Shown here: positions 44,906-57,799 of the stretch, one piece after another
Layout: the number at the start of each line of letters is the position of its first letter
How positions within the stretch are numbered: position 1 is the stretch's first letter
Origin: Carallia brachiata
Lineage: Eukaryota; Streptophyta; Magnoliopsida; Malpighiales; Rhizophoraceae
Direction of reading: 5' to 3'
Assembly (NCBI GenBank): GCA_021464245.1
Contig: JADCRB010000004.1
Location: 62,001 to 126,000, forward strand
DNA length: 64,000 nucleotides
Notes under the pieces: model-generated
Databases searched by the model: none
The model's input: the letters and a program-made list of their open reading frames with translations, nothing else
What the model was told of the DNA's origin: nothing
Translations under genes and position numbers: made by a program

Positions 44906-46779
44906 TATATAAAGCTTTTTTTAGTTAGTGTATTTGCCACGGTTAATTGTTTTGGGAACATAAGAAATAGTGAAATTACTGAAGTGGGAAATTACAAAAA
45001 TAGTATTACTCTAAACTTTAATTTTTTTTTTTTAAAAAAAGGTTCGCTAAATCATTTTGGATAGTTTCTAGCCAAATCTTACGGCTATAAGCATTTACCC
45101 TTCTGGAATATCTGGTTTGACAAAATATTGTTTTAGCAATTTTACCTTCCATTGAGTAAAAAAAATATATATATATATCTTTTAAAGGTCAGATCGGCAC
45201 TTTAATTTCTGCAATATTTTAGAGGTGTTTAGTTTTGCTTTTCACCCTTTTTCTTTCAGTTCATTTCCCACCAACAGCAATTTAAAGTAATTGATAAATT
45301 TTTTAAATTTTACTGTTTGTTAATAGACATTCCTAAAAATATCTGATAAAAAAAAGTAACATTATCTTACTTTTTAAAAGTATCAGCTACTGATTGAAAA
45401 TTTATGACTGAATTAGCCTTTTGACATGCATTCTTCCTATACCCATTAACCTTTCAGTCTCTCAAGTACTCCCATGCTAGTGCAAGGAAAACGCAAAAAA
45501 CATTCCACAATGGGGTTTGCGCTACTTACATGAATGGGAGAATGTTGACCAGAAAAAAAAAAATCAACGGCTCTATTCATTTCCATCTCAGAATTAATGC
45601 TGACCAGCTTGCACCCATTATATAAATGAAAATAAACTACAAAAACATAAACAATGTGAACACCAACACTGTTGAAACTAGAATCCTTCGTCGCAAAATC
45701 CCACCTTAATGGCTCGCACCCTCGTGCGTTGATCGAATCATGGTGACAGGAATGGCAACATGGAATTTGCTACTAGTTGGGGTGGCTTAAGCAATAGGCA
45801 TCAAATCCAAATATATGGATGATCCTACCTTTGGGTCAATATTATTAATTTTATAGTATCTCCTTACAAACTTTTAAAGAATTAATTGTTCAAATTGATA
45901 TTTTGAATTTATATAATTTTTTTTTTAAATATGGATCGTCACCGATTTGATGAATTTTTGTTTCTAAATATTTAAGACATATTTTTACGGGATTGACTAA
46001 AGACAAGAAGATTAACTACTATAATAAAATAAAAATAAAAAATAAAATATTTAAAATAGTTTTTGGTTTAAACAATAATAAGTATTAATATAATTAAACA
46101 CTAAAATTTCATTTTTGATCATCAACAACAATAATAATTAATAAAAATAATTAATAATAAAAAATCAAGAACAATAATAATAATTAGTAACAAATAAACC
46201 AAACAGTTATAACCAAGAAATTGGCCATATGGTCGGACGAGATATCTCTTCCATAAAAAAAACAATACCCTCAACTCAGACTTATGCACTATGGTTGATT
46301 AGCGGCATTGACTCCATGGAATATTTCGTCAAATGATTCGTAGGTTTCAGGATGATTTCTTTGGCTTCTTGTGGTAACCAGCCCTCGAACCTGCCATAAG
46401 CATGGTCAATGCAGTGCCATCTAGGCAATTAAGCGGTGGTGTGTCACGATTTTTTTTTTTTTTAATCTTAGGAAAGAGTTAAATTTGTACAAAGTGAAAA
46501 ACAGAAAAATGTAGTAGAAGTCAAACTCTCGATCATATGTTTGACCAATAAGTTTGATAACCACTTAATCTAATATACAAGGTCTCACGATGATTTTTAG
46601 TTGCTAAGACTAAGAACACCAACACTACATAGGAAAAAAAAGAGAACATTCACCAAATCAAAGCCGATATTAATTGCCTTGTGGTTATCCAATGTATTTA
46701 TTGTTTATTTTAACCAAAATATGGAGGACTCTCACATGGCTTGATTGTCACAATATTGTTTCCTTCACTTTCTTCTACT
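44906..46779. other. Intergenic between copies A and B, no gene seen
   Basis: AT-rich. Minus-strand AATAAA signals at 46697-46709, about 75 bp past the copy B stop codon, are candidate polyadenylation signals. Confidence 0.45.
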
Positions 46780-49700
46780 CTATTGACAATCAGCAGAATA
46801 ACCAGGACCCCCAAAGAAAACAGTAGGACCCAAATTAACACTAAAGTCTATATTCAGATTATAGCAATTTTCTCTTGTGACAAAGGCTATAAGCTGTCTT
46901 GATTCCGTGAAGATGCCTCTGTCTCTGTCAATGTATTCGATATGGGATATATAGGCAGCTTTGCCATAGGATTCACCAGCGAAGTGGCCACTGCCCATTT
47001 GAGTAGTTGTGTGCTTGCCCTTTGGTTTTGTATTGGAAATCTCCCCACCATAGCTTACTGTGGTTGCCTTATCAGCCAGGCTTGTGAAGAGGTTTTTAGG
47101 CCAATATCCTACTACTTGGCCCTGAAATAAGAGAACCCAAGCTCCTGTGTTCTCGTCCTGAAACATTAATTTTCTTGTGTTAATGAACCCAAAAGACGAA
47201 TAATTGCTTTTACAACCAAAAAAAAAAAGTATTCTCAACAAAAAAATACTTTTTTTCTTTTTTCAAGATGAATAATAAGTTTGAAACCTTGATCCATATC
47301 TATACTATTAGTATCACTCTGGAAATGTTACAGAATCATGAACACTGTTTTTGAAATTTCAACTGGGGTCAAAAATTTATTGTTATTGATTTAGATTAAT
47401 AAAGGAATCCAGCTCGAAATTTCCGATTCAAATAAAAGAGCAGATTCAACTAAATTTTGGGTTCATCGTCCTATATCAAATCTTTATAAATTAAAGGTGA
47501 ACAAACCCCCAAGCAATGCTACAAAATGTCAATGAACATTAAAAACAATAAACAAACATATAAGATCTACTTTTATATATGAGACAAATTATTGAATGCC
47601 ACACTTGTTTGTAATGACTGTACATAATAATATACAATAGCAGGTAGAATTTTTGCATTACCTTCTTAATGGTTAATATTACTTCAAATTGCTTCCCACC
47701 ATAGGAGGAGAGTGGTTTTATGATAGCTCCAAGAGCAATTTTAGGGTTGGTTTGGACAAAGCCGGGACAGTCAAGATTCTGGCAACCGGTTGATTTGAAA
47801 CCATCTCTCTGGAAACCAAGCACAAAATATTTACATAAAATGTTAATTGACCATAAGAGCAACCATGCAAGTTTTACTCGAGATGCAAGACTAAAAATTT
47901 GAAGCAAATAAAAAGAATTAGATTATAGGATTCTATCAAATGAGCTATAAGTCAATTAATACTGAAGATGTTTTCAAAACTAAGGGTTCTAAATTCGAAT
48001 TTTAATTAGAACTAATTGATAATAAAAATAGATTAGCGACTATACTATAATTTTATGGGTAGAGCGAGTTAGACTTACAGTCCAGGCGATGAAGAATCTT
48101 GGATTGTTGTCGCCACCCTTAACCTGAAACCATTAGTTAACTATAAATTCAGCTATAATACTTTGAAAAAAAAAAATATATTTAATGCGACTAATTAACT
48201 AGGTCCAATTTTGGGTCTCGCCAGGCTAGTCTGCTAACTATGTTATTACAACATTCACCAAGGTATGAATCAAAAATTGAAAAAAAAAAAATGAAAAAAG
48301 AACAAATTCACGAAGGTAAAAAAATATCCCAATGGATCTAATCTAGTCTGGACCCAAAAAAAAAAATAATAATTAAGTTATATAAGAAGCTATAATAAAT
48401 AATTAAGCGAAATGGATATGGCTTCTCCAAAATTTACCATCCAGCCAGCCTGCATAGCGTTCGTGGAGTTGCCTGATTTAACAGACATTTTGGATAAACT
48501 GAATTCTTTATCAGCTACACTGGGGTTCCACACATTCAATGATCCACGTGCTGCAAGGTATTTTGCATCCGGTAGAGAAGCTATAGCAAACTAAATAATG
48601 GGAAAAACAAGATAATACGATATTAGCACATATTTAATTTTTTTTTCAGTTACAAAGGAGGTTGAAAGGCTATAAAAGAAGAGCAAAGCATTTTTAAGGC
48701 TCGTAGATCTACAAATACCTCCTGAGGGACATCATCATTAGATGACACGAAGCTTGAATTGAACTTAGTTGTCCTTAGGATTGGGATTGTTCCGAGAGGA
48801 CACTCCCCATCTTTGTGCCAACTTTGGAAGAGCTCGATAGAGGAGTTTGTTGCTTCAAGCTCTCTAAGATATGAGCTTTGTTTCAACTAAAATGTAAAGG
48901 AAAAAAAAAAAGAAGGAAAATTAGATTTGTCACTAGGCAGTGTATAATTGTTGTACTTTAGAGCTTCTCAGTTCTTAGATATTTGTGATCATAATTGACG
49001 TAATAAGCATATATATTAGCATGACATTCAATTTCGTTGCAGACATTTTAGTGAATTAAGGCAATATACTGGAAAAATAATTCTCATTGCTTGGTTCTAG
49101 TTTTTGTTACGACTAACCTCCTGTAATGTATTGCACCTCTAATTTCTCCTCGTATATTTCGTTAACAAACTAATCCAATGGTTTCAAATATTATGAGCTT
49201 TAGTTTTTTGTTCATAACTGAGAGTATCAATTGTCAAAATTGAGAAATCATATGTTCTAATAGTTTAAATTGAATCTACAGTGACGTAAAGATGCAAAAT
49301 AGATAAACTACAGCAAGGTTGTATGCATTTAACCTCAAAAATAATTAGAATTCAAGGGAACAACTAAAAAAATGCTAAGTTTCCAATGTGTGGTAACACC
49401 TATCTCAACTTTTTTCATACATTTTAGTGAAAAAAATAAAGATAAATCTATTTCCAAAAAAAAAAATTCATGGGATTGTATAGTGAATATTTACCTGTAT
49501 TTTGTGATTTTTGAGAAGAGGGTCATTGAAAGTAGGTTGTTTATAAATATCAATACAATCAATTATATCACCATCGACACTCTGGAAAACAAAAATTCAA
49601 CAACAAAAATAAGCCATTTCAGCAGCTGAATACGTAAATAGCCAAACAAAAAATTGGACAAAATCCAACACCCTTGTTTGGACCTTTATTGTTCTCCTGA

Positions 49701-49806
49701 GAGCAGAAATTCTACCCTCAGCAAATTCATTGCTCCATAGCTGTATTAATGCTACAAACCAGAATACGAAACGTCGAAAACTGATTCCACAGTATTCACG
49801 AGCCAT
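46780..49806 (-). CDS. Neprosin-domain protein, copy B (intact, 366 aa)
   Basis: Secreted member of the plant DUF239/neprosin family (glutamic peptidase G3). Exons: 49684-49806, 49495-49581, 48719-48886, 48438-48590, 48079-48123, 47662-47808, 46780-47157. All have GT-AG borders and phase 0, summing to 366 codons plus stop. Residues 1-30 form a signal peptide (core F-V-F-W-F-V-A-L-I). The propeptide follows with V-D-G-D-I-I-D-C-I-D-I-Y-K-Q-P and W-H-K-D-G-E-C-P-L-G-T-I-P-I; then the mature domain with Y-L-A-A-R-G-S-L-N-V-W-N-P, M-Q-A-G-W, T-G-C-x-N-L-D-C-P-G-F-V-Q, V-G-Y-W-P, Y-G-G-E-I and F-G-G-P-G-Y. The second catalytic Glu (E280, in GGEI) is present, but the position I take as the first one is Gln (Q173). 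A TATA box lies 77 bp upstream of the start. Confidence 0.9.
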
Positions 49807-49882
49807 TTAGTATACTGAATTATTAAATTTTTGCAGTTATCTTTTGTTTAATTTTTGTGTTAACCGCATGAAACTTGAGTCC

Positions 49883-49892
49883 CTATATATAG
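49883..49892 (-). promoter_or_regulatory. TATA box of neprosin copy B
   Basis: CTATATATAG, 77 bp upstream of the start codon at 49806, inside a promoter segment conserved with copy A (GACTCAAGTTTCATG follows on the minus strand). Confidence 0.6.
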
Positions 49893-49899
49893 AGATCTT

Positions 49900-50585
49900 T
49901 TGGCTTGCAAAACTCAAAAGTTGACTAAAAAGGAAAGAAAGCAGGTAAGGTCTGTGATGAGCAATTTGGGAAAAAAAAGTTTATAAGCCATTGAGGTTTT
50001 TGATAGTGTTTCCAAGTTAATAAACATGGAATTGAATGTTAATTTACGTTTTTCTTTTTTGTTATGAAAAAGGCCCAAATGATAGGAAAGAAGAAAAGTG
50101 TCACTAGGGCTTAACAAATAATCAAAAGATTTTAATAAGAGTGTCTCAATTAATTGCACTCAAAATATGATTTGTAAATTTAGCAGCGTTCAAAAAAACC
50201 GAAAATTTTAATTAACAGATAAAATTAAACCGAACAAAACAAAATTTTCAATTAATCGAACCAAACTAAAATGCTATTAGATTGAATATGCCATTTCAAG
50301 TTATTTCGATTAAGGGTTTTTACATTTTTTTCCATTGAATTTGTAAAGCTATCTTATTAGATCCCTCAAGCCAGAACGTAATATTTAGATCAAGTTGATA
50401 GACGGAGAACTTCGAGATTAGGTAGTACTCTTGTTTTTTTAAACTCAAATTATATGCTAATGTAATTGACAATCAAATTTGCATTAAAAATTAATGATAT
50501 TAAATTGCAGCTTTTTGGCTTTTAATTTAAATATTGATTGTATATAATATCAAGAACACGTGATACCCAATTAGGAAAGTTTAAA

Positions 50586-50625
<40 letters not shown>

Positions 50626-53600
50626 AGAAAAAATATCACTAATATAACAATTATTAACAAATAAATGTTAATAAAATATTATTATATTTTAAATGATTAC
50701 TTATTTATTTTTTTTATATATAATGATAGTTATAATTTTAAATTTTTTTAATTAAATTTAATTAATCGAACAATTAACTAAAATCGATATAAAATTTTCA
50801 ATTAACTAAATTTTTAATTGAGAAACAGTTTTCAATTTTGCATAACTGAAAATTTTAATTTAAAAAAAATTATATAAATTTAGTTCAATTAACCAAACTG
50901 TAAACCCTTACGTAAATTAAAATTTAATGCATTCAGGTCTATACATATTATTATTTTTATAACTATGAGTAAATATGTCTATTGAGCCGGACAACCTGTG
51001 GGCCGACCTGACCCATTTGACATGGGTCGTGTCAAGCACGGTATGTATTGTATAGTATCTAGATTGAGATAAGCACAACTAATGTTAGGGACTAAACTTA
51101 TATTTCTCATACCATGGGTCGAGTTAGGCACGAACATGATGAGTCCAGGCTCAGGCATCGGCCGAGCACAGACATGGCCCAAGCACGACCCATAAACAGG
51201 TCTAATACAAATTCTTTTAAAAATAAGTTTAAAATTAAAATGAAAAAAGTAAAGTACAAGCCTTAAACCATGATCTAAAAGAATAAAACTATTAATCTCT
51301 TCCACTAAATTAAGTGTAATAGTTTACATATTTTCTTTATTTTTAATTTTTATTTAACAAAACAGAAATACATCACCATGTTATAAGGGTTATTTATTAT
51401 TTTTTTTTCTTAAATCATGAATTAAAAACGTTAAAGATAATTTTATATGATACTTATTTAAATTTTAACAAATAATTATACGTGACATAATATTTTGTTT
51501 GTGTCTTTTTTTTGTTAAAATTTAATATTTCACTTTTATAATTGGTTATTTTAAATCTTAAGTTTAAATATTTAATAATAAAAATGTGATTTTTTTGATT
51601 TTTCACTTAAATTTTATATTTATTTATTTATAAAAATGCATGAAATTATTTAAGAATGAAGAATGATATAGATGCAAGTCAATTTAAGCATGATTAATCA
51701 TCTAGACACAGTATAGTTTAGGCAAGATCAATAATTTAGAAACGATAAGGTGAGTGGTCCAAGGACAACACGGTGAGCTGTTTAAATACAGCACAATATG
51801 AGTCTATAGTACTTGATCTTATGGGCTTTACCGAATTTATTATCTAAATTTTTAAATACGGTATGACATAGTATGATAAAAAAGACAAATGCACTATGTC
51901 AAAACACAACACAAAATAAGTAAATTTAAAAAAAAATTAAATCATATACACTGCATATTTGACATTTCTAACTATAAGTTGTGTCTTGATGGAGGATGGA
52001 GGCATTAAAAAAATGGGTAATCAAAGGCTAACAGTCGGAACATGGTTTCTCGAATCTACCAAAAAAGAGATAATAAATCTAAGCGAAGGACTTTTAGTAA
52101 AATAATTTTGATACATGGACCGGTAAATGATAAATCATAGCATAACTAATAACTTAACTCTTAGGCCATGCATCGTCATTAAAGTTTAGTATAAAATCGG
52201 CGTTATCCTCTTTCCAAATGTGAAGAAATTGCATCAGATTTTGTTTGTTGCCCAAACCGAAATCTACATAGAAAATATGATTGTAAGCGTTATCCCCAGC
52301 AAATTGTGGAATGTTGCCGCCTATCTCGTCATGCTCAAGCTCTCATTCCTTATTGGTGAAAAAGTGTGAACAGGATAATAAATTACTTTGAGAGCTTCAC
52401 TGCGGACACGCGGATAAATAGACAAGGCTAGACAATTTTTTTTTTTGTTAAAAAAAGATATGCATTACATGTAGTTAGTTATCGCACTTGTGGTTGATGT
52501 CCAAAAATCCCGCTTCAAATACTTCATTTAACCTCTACCACTCAATTATTAATAGGTTTAAAGAGACTTTCTCTATTCTCAATTACAGTATTAACAAATT
52601 TTAAATTTATTATTGTGCTCTCTACAAGCAATTCTTAATTTGCAAAGACAGACATTGACACAAAACCTCGAACACAATTTAATATAGAGAAAAATACACA
52701 CTAAGCAACCATGTCATATGATGCTAGACAAGTATTAATTATTTTATACTAAAAGCTCCGTAACATCTGAATTTATCGACTGTGATCATACTCTTGTGTG
52801 CATATATTTAAGGGCGTCTATTTGTTGTGTGTCTGTAACATTTTTCTTACTTTGATGTCATACGTAGAGGTCCGGATTAAATTGCGGCCCGCGTCAACTG
52901 TCCACTTTACGCGTGCACGTTACAGAGTGTGGTATCTCCAAAGAACGATGCCGTAGACAACTCTTCAGCATTATGTTTAGGAGTGGAAAAATGGGAGGGA
53001 GTGAGAAGAAAATAAAGGAAAAAATAAGTTCTTGTGTTGGGAACAAGTTTTTGGGAGAGATGAAAGTTGGGGAGGGAATTAATTTTCTTTCCTCACTCTT
53101 CAAAATCTTACCTTCCAAAATTAGAAATAAAGTTATTAATGCTTTTACTTTTTCAATTAATAGGTTACATTACCTTAAAAAGTGCAAATTTACCCAAAAA
53201 AAAATCTAGATTCTTCAAAATTTTATTAAATGCTTTAATAAAAAATTTTATAAGTATTGTAAACTTATTAAACTAAATTTATACAAAATTTACAAATCAA
53301 ATATTTTTAGTATCATATATAATCATACATATTATTTTTTTCTTCTATTACCCATTTCTAAATACAAGAAATAATTAGAAATTTTCCTTTCTTCCAATTT
53401 TCTTTCCTCATTTTCCACTTTCCTTTCCTTTTCTTTTTTTTTTTTTTAAATCCAAACACAATGTAAATGTCAAAGTGAACCTGCCAATATATCACTTCCA
53501 TCGAAAACCATACCCTTAACGTGGACTTAGATTTTATGGTCAATAGTGATGCTATGAAATTTCTCTTCAAAAAATTTTTCGGTCTTTGTTTTTTGTTCTA

Positions 53601-53844
53601 CATAATAATTGGTTGGTATCAAAATTTGAATTCGAGTTATTCCCCAGTTGCTGGAATTAAGAGTCTCGCTGGACAACAACAACAGCATAGGAAAAGAGAG
53701 AATCAATATTCTCTATTTCAAAACAATATCGCCTTGTAGTTGAACAATCTACTTATTCTTTATTTTGACACAAATTAAGGTATCCCAGAAGCCTTGATTG
53801 TAACTACGTACAATTTTTTTTTTTTCCCCTCACTTCTTGCCACT
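49900..53844. other. Intergenic between copies B and C
   Basis: No gene. It holds a (TA)n run at about 50588-50622, AT-rich blocks with repeated TTCAATTAA-type strings (50190-50280, 50745-50890), and a GC-richer degenerate segment (50980-51200) with repeated AAGCACG and GGGTCG strings that may be an old transposon end. The GGTCCGGATTAAATT block at about 52870 is shared with 43950. Confidence 0.4.
50588..50622. repeat. (TA)n microsatellite
   Basis: About 17 TA dinucleotides. Similar shorter runs occur at 32661-32682 and 60969-60990. Confidence 0.85.
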
Positions 53845-55786
53845 CTACTTACACTCTGGAGAAAATCCAGGGCCCCCAAAGTAAATGTTCAGACCCATTT
53901 GGGCATCATTGAGTATATTCAGATTATAGCAACTTTCCTTTGTGACATAGGGAGAAACGGTAGTGGCATCCTTGAAATCAGTGCCCTGGTCAATGTACCC
54001 AATATGGGCTTGGTAGGCGGCTTGGCCATATCCAAAACCAGCGAATTTGCCACTTCCCATTTGAGTTGTTGTGTGGTGGCCAGCAGAATTTGTGTTGCCA
54101 ATCTCCCCACCAAAGGTTGCTGTGGATCCTGCGTCGTGCATGTCTGTGAAGAGGTAATTAGGCCAATATCCTACATATTCATCGAATACGAAAAGCACCC
54201 AAGCTCCTGTGTTTTGGTCCTGAAATATTAATTTTCCATTGTTAACGAACCAAGAACATCGAATAATCACTTTTAAAAAAAAAACAATTGTGTTCTCAAC
54301 AGTATATGTCCAGACTTTTAATTCTAGATGAATCATAAGTTCGAAACCTTCATCTATCTCTAGAATATACGTATCAGTCTGAAAACGTTACAGAATCACG
54401 AACAACGTTCTTAAAATTTAACTAGGGTTGTTCCAAGATTTATTTATAGGAAAAAAGTAGAGAGCCAGGTGTGAGAGATCGGAAGGGGAACGGGTTGACT
54501 TTGCAGCGTGGGTCCCACACCCACTACATCAATGCTTCTATTTATTTGCTGTGATACTGTAGCTAGACCCTTGATATTGACTTAAAATTTGACCATTTAT
54601 AATAAAATGCGCAATAGCAAGTTATAGAATTTGTGGAATTACCTTCTTTATGGTAATGTTATATAGATTTTGCGTCCCACCAGAGGTGGCTATCTGAGAT
54701 ATGACACCTCCAAGAACATATTTATTGCTGCCTTGCACAAAACCAGCACAATCAAGGTTGTGGCAGCCGGTTGTTCTGAAACTGTCTCTCTGGAAAACGA
54801 GCGGAGAATAAGTACATAAAATGTTAATCGGCTAAGAACAATCGAGCAAATTTGTCTTGAATTGAGATATAAAACTAATGAAAATTTGAAGCAAAATAAA
54901 CATATCAGATTATAGGATTTCATTACCAAGTGACTATACCATAATTTAATTGTATAGAGTAAGTTAGACTTACAGTCCATGCGTTGAAAAATCTTGATTT
55001 GTTGTCGCCACCTTGAACCTGAAACAATTAACAATTAATTCAGTTATAATACTCGGAAAGTTTTGCTCTGCTAAAATGAATGATAGATAAACTGAGCTGG
55101 AAAGAATGTATGTATAAATTATTCTGCACCATCTTCACTGAACTGTACAGAAATATATAAGAGTACACCTTCAAGGAAGGGATAACAACAGAGAAACAAG
55201 AATAACAACATACTTGCTTGAATGAAAATAACTAATTGATAGATCAGGTTGGTTGTTCGGTTGACATGCTCTATCCTTTCTTCTTTTTTTTTTTTTTTTT
55301 TTACATCAAAAATAAAGTCTGGATTTTGTGAAAATTTGATAAAGTTGGCATTTACTTATGCATATGAGACTTCTGAATCCATCTTTGGTGACATATCTTA
55401 TAATCCCATCATCCGTGGACTTTAGACTTGGTCTAGTCACGGACCCAATACATCAAGTCAATAAACCAATGGTTGGTCAATGCTTTAACTGCTCATTTTG
55501 AAAATGTAATACAATTATCAAAATTTTAGATCCAGAAATTTTTTAAAAGATAATGAAATTATATAACGAAGCTATGGAAAATAATTGAGGAAAATATGGA
55601 TATGGGATCTCCAAAACATACCAGCCAGCCACTCTGCATAGAGTTCACGTTGTCGGGAGGGCCTGCTTTAAGATTGATTTTAGATATACTATATTCTGAC
55701 GGATTATTTTCTACATTGGGTGACCATAAGTTCACATCAGCACGTGCTCCAAGGTATCTGCCAGTCGGCAGAGAAACTAAAGCAAA
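53845..55786 (-). pseudogene. Neprosin-domain gene, copy C (5'-truncated)
   Basis: Exons 4-7 are intact and spliceable: 55622-55786, 54974-55018, 54643-54789, 53845-54219 (55, 15, 49 and 124 codons plus stop). They encode the mature domain with M-Q-S-G-W, T-G-C-H-N-L-D-C-A-G-F-V-Q, V-G-Y-W-P, F-G-G-E-I and F-G-G-P-G-F. Introns have GT-AG borders. Intron 3 can be followed to about 56250 by similarity to copy A (CCCACATAAAAATTT); there a LINE fragment begins and exons 1-3 (signal peptide and propeptide) are missing from the window. The gene therefore lacks a start, unless exons farther right exist beyond the inserts, where I see none. Confidence 0.85.
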
Positions 55787-56254
55787 CTAATAATGCACAA
55801 TCAAAAAAAAAAAAAAAATCATTAGCAGAGATTTTAACAATTAAATATAATGTAATAGTGATTAAATATTAAATTTAGTTACTTACTGAAAAAAGTGGGG
55901 TAAGTCTAGATTCAAATCCCAATAACTTACGCGTAATTAAGTTAAATTTGGAGTGAGTCTAGGTTATAATCTTATAAACTGGATGTGAGATTCATTAGAA
56001 TAATAAGAGCCGGCTCTAATGTGTTGATCAAAACTAATAGGCCTATGTGTAAAGTCAATTTCTCTAATCATTTTCAGTCGTTTTGATGAGTTTTTCTCCT
56101 TTTTTTCCCAAAAAAAAAAAAAAAAAATACAAAACAACTTCAATTCTAATCTATCAGAAAAAAAAAAAAAGTGTTTGATGCCTAGCCAAACCCACATAAA
56201 AATTTAAAAAAGGAGATCATTTTTCTTTGGGAAAAAAAAAAAAAATAAACATAC
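55787..56254 (-). other. Remaining intron 3 of neprosin copy C
   Basis: Several poly(A)/poly(T) runs; similarity to 35640-35760 of copy A ends near 56250. Confidence 0.55.
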
Positions 56255-57568
56255 TATCCACGCCACTGTATTGGAGAAAGGGGTGCCGTCTTGGTTATTA
56301 TCCTGTGTTTACTCTCATCCATATGATACAATTCTTGACAGGATGTGGGAAGGTTTCAAAGCTGTGGCTGAAGACATAACTCTGCCATGGGCTGTCGTTG
56401 GGGACTTCAATGACAACATGGACTTGTCCGAAAAAAGTGGGGGATCAATGAAGACAGCAAGAAGATGTAGAGTATTTAGGGAGCATGTTAATCATTGCAA
56501 ACTGATGGAATTGGTTTTCATAGGACCCAAGTATACTTGGTGGAATAGCTCTCATGGACAGCAGATTATAAGAGAATGGATAGATAGAGCCTTTGTAACA
56601 GAGGCCTGGCAGATAAAATTTCCACTTGCGAAGCTTCGCCATCTTCCTCGAGTGAATTCTGACGACTGCCCACTTCTTCTTCAAATTCAAGAGAGATCAG
56701 CGGTGTCTAAAGCACGTAGGCCTTTCCGGTTTGAAGCTATGTGGATGAAACATGTTGAGTTTCAGAATTTAGTTCAGGATACTTGGAAACAGTTGGGTGA
56801 AGATGCCTCGATTCAATTGGGGCTCGCACGATTTCCAACTGTAATTCAGGACTGGAATCGAAACTCCTTTGGGAATTTATTCCAAAAGAAACAGAAACTA
56901 CTAAGACAGCTTGAAGGCATTCAAAAAAGTTTGAACACTTGTGATTCTATCCGTTTGAGGCATTTGAAAGCAGAAGTAATTTCAGAATACAATGCGGTGT
57001 TGGACTAGGAAGAGATATTTTGGTTTCAGAAGTCTCGGAAGGATAAAAATCTATTGGGGGATAGAAATACCAAATTTTTTCATTCTTCCACCATTAAACG
57101 CAGGAGGCGAGGGTTGATTCGAGCACTTAAAACAGAGGCAGGGGATTGGGAAGAGGATCCTAGAAAGCTTGAGCAGCTGGCAGTGGATTTTTTTTAAGGA
57201 GTTGTTTTCAGCTTCTACAGATGCCAAGGCTTCAATTTCAGATCCTTGCTGGCCGGACTTACCAATGCAATTGTTGGCCAAATTAGATGTTATTCCAAGC
57301 GGAGAAGAGGACTTTGAAGCTCTCAAGTCTATGGCTCCTTATAAAGCCCCGAGGCCTGATGGGTTCCAAGCTGTCTTCTTCCAGACTTATTAGCATGTTT
57401 TTGGTGCTTCAGTGATTGATATGGTGAGGACTTGTTTTCAAACGGGCCCAATTACCAGTGGGTATTAATGAGACTCTTTTGGTCCTAATACCCAAAGTTG
57501 AACAACCGGAAAGGATAAACCAATCCCGGCCTATCTTGCTCTATAATGTTGTTTATAAGATTATTACT
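56255..57568 (+). pseudogene. LINE fragment: endonuclease C-terminus and RT N-terminus
   Basis: The frame 56271-57008 (245 codons) begins inside the AP endonuclease domain: V-Y-S-H-P, L-P-W-A-V-V-G-D-F-N-D (catalytic Asp/Asn), T-W-W-N, D-R-A-F-V and N-S-D-D-C-P-L (last His replaced by Asp). It continues into the linker. After a stop near 57008 it resumes in other frames with W-F-Q-K-S-R, N-T-K-F-F-H, A-P-R-P-D-G-F-Q-A-V-F-F-Q and L-V-L-I-P-K-V, R-P-I-L-L-Y-N-V-V-Y-K-I-I-T-K of the RT. It stops abruptly there; the YADD box and the 3' half are absent. Inactive. Confidence 0.85.
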
Positions 57569-57799
57569 AAAAGGGAAAAGTTGCATTTCCGGACAGTGGT
57601 GCCCGAGAAAATACCTAATCCTATGTGGCATCAATTTTTTAATACATTCAATGAAGAAAGACAAAAACAAGGAGGATGGCGGGAAAAATATTTCAGCTCT
57701 AAAACATACTGTAGTGCCAAAAAATTTCAGCAGAAAGAGGCGGAAAAATTTGGGAAAATTTGTCAAATGGCGCTAAAATCCATTCTTGGTCCCAACTGA
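57569..57799 (+). other. Unidentified sequence fused to the LINE fragment
   Basis: The LINE RT homology ends after K-I-I-T-K. The following ~230 bp are purine-rich and the open frame (to 57799) has no LINE or other motif I recognise. It may be a filler or a fragment of another element. Confidence 0.4.

Noticed and set aside
48412..48594. Plus-strand 60-codon ORF
   Set aside because: Antisense of neprosin copy B exon 4.
50980..51200. GC-richer segment with AAGCACG and GGGTCG strings as a possible gene
   Set aside because: No open frame with splice signals; resembles worn transposon ends rather than coding DNA.
53794..54231. Plus-strand ORF of 145 codons
   Set aside because: Antisense of neprosin copy C exon 7; the same antisense frame appears at copies A and B, which follows from codon bias.
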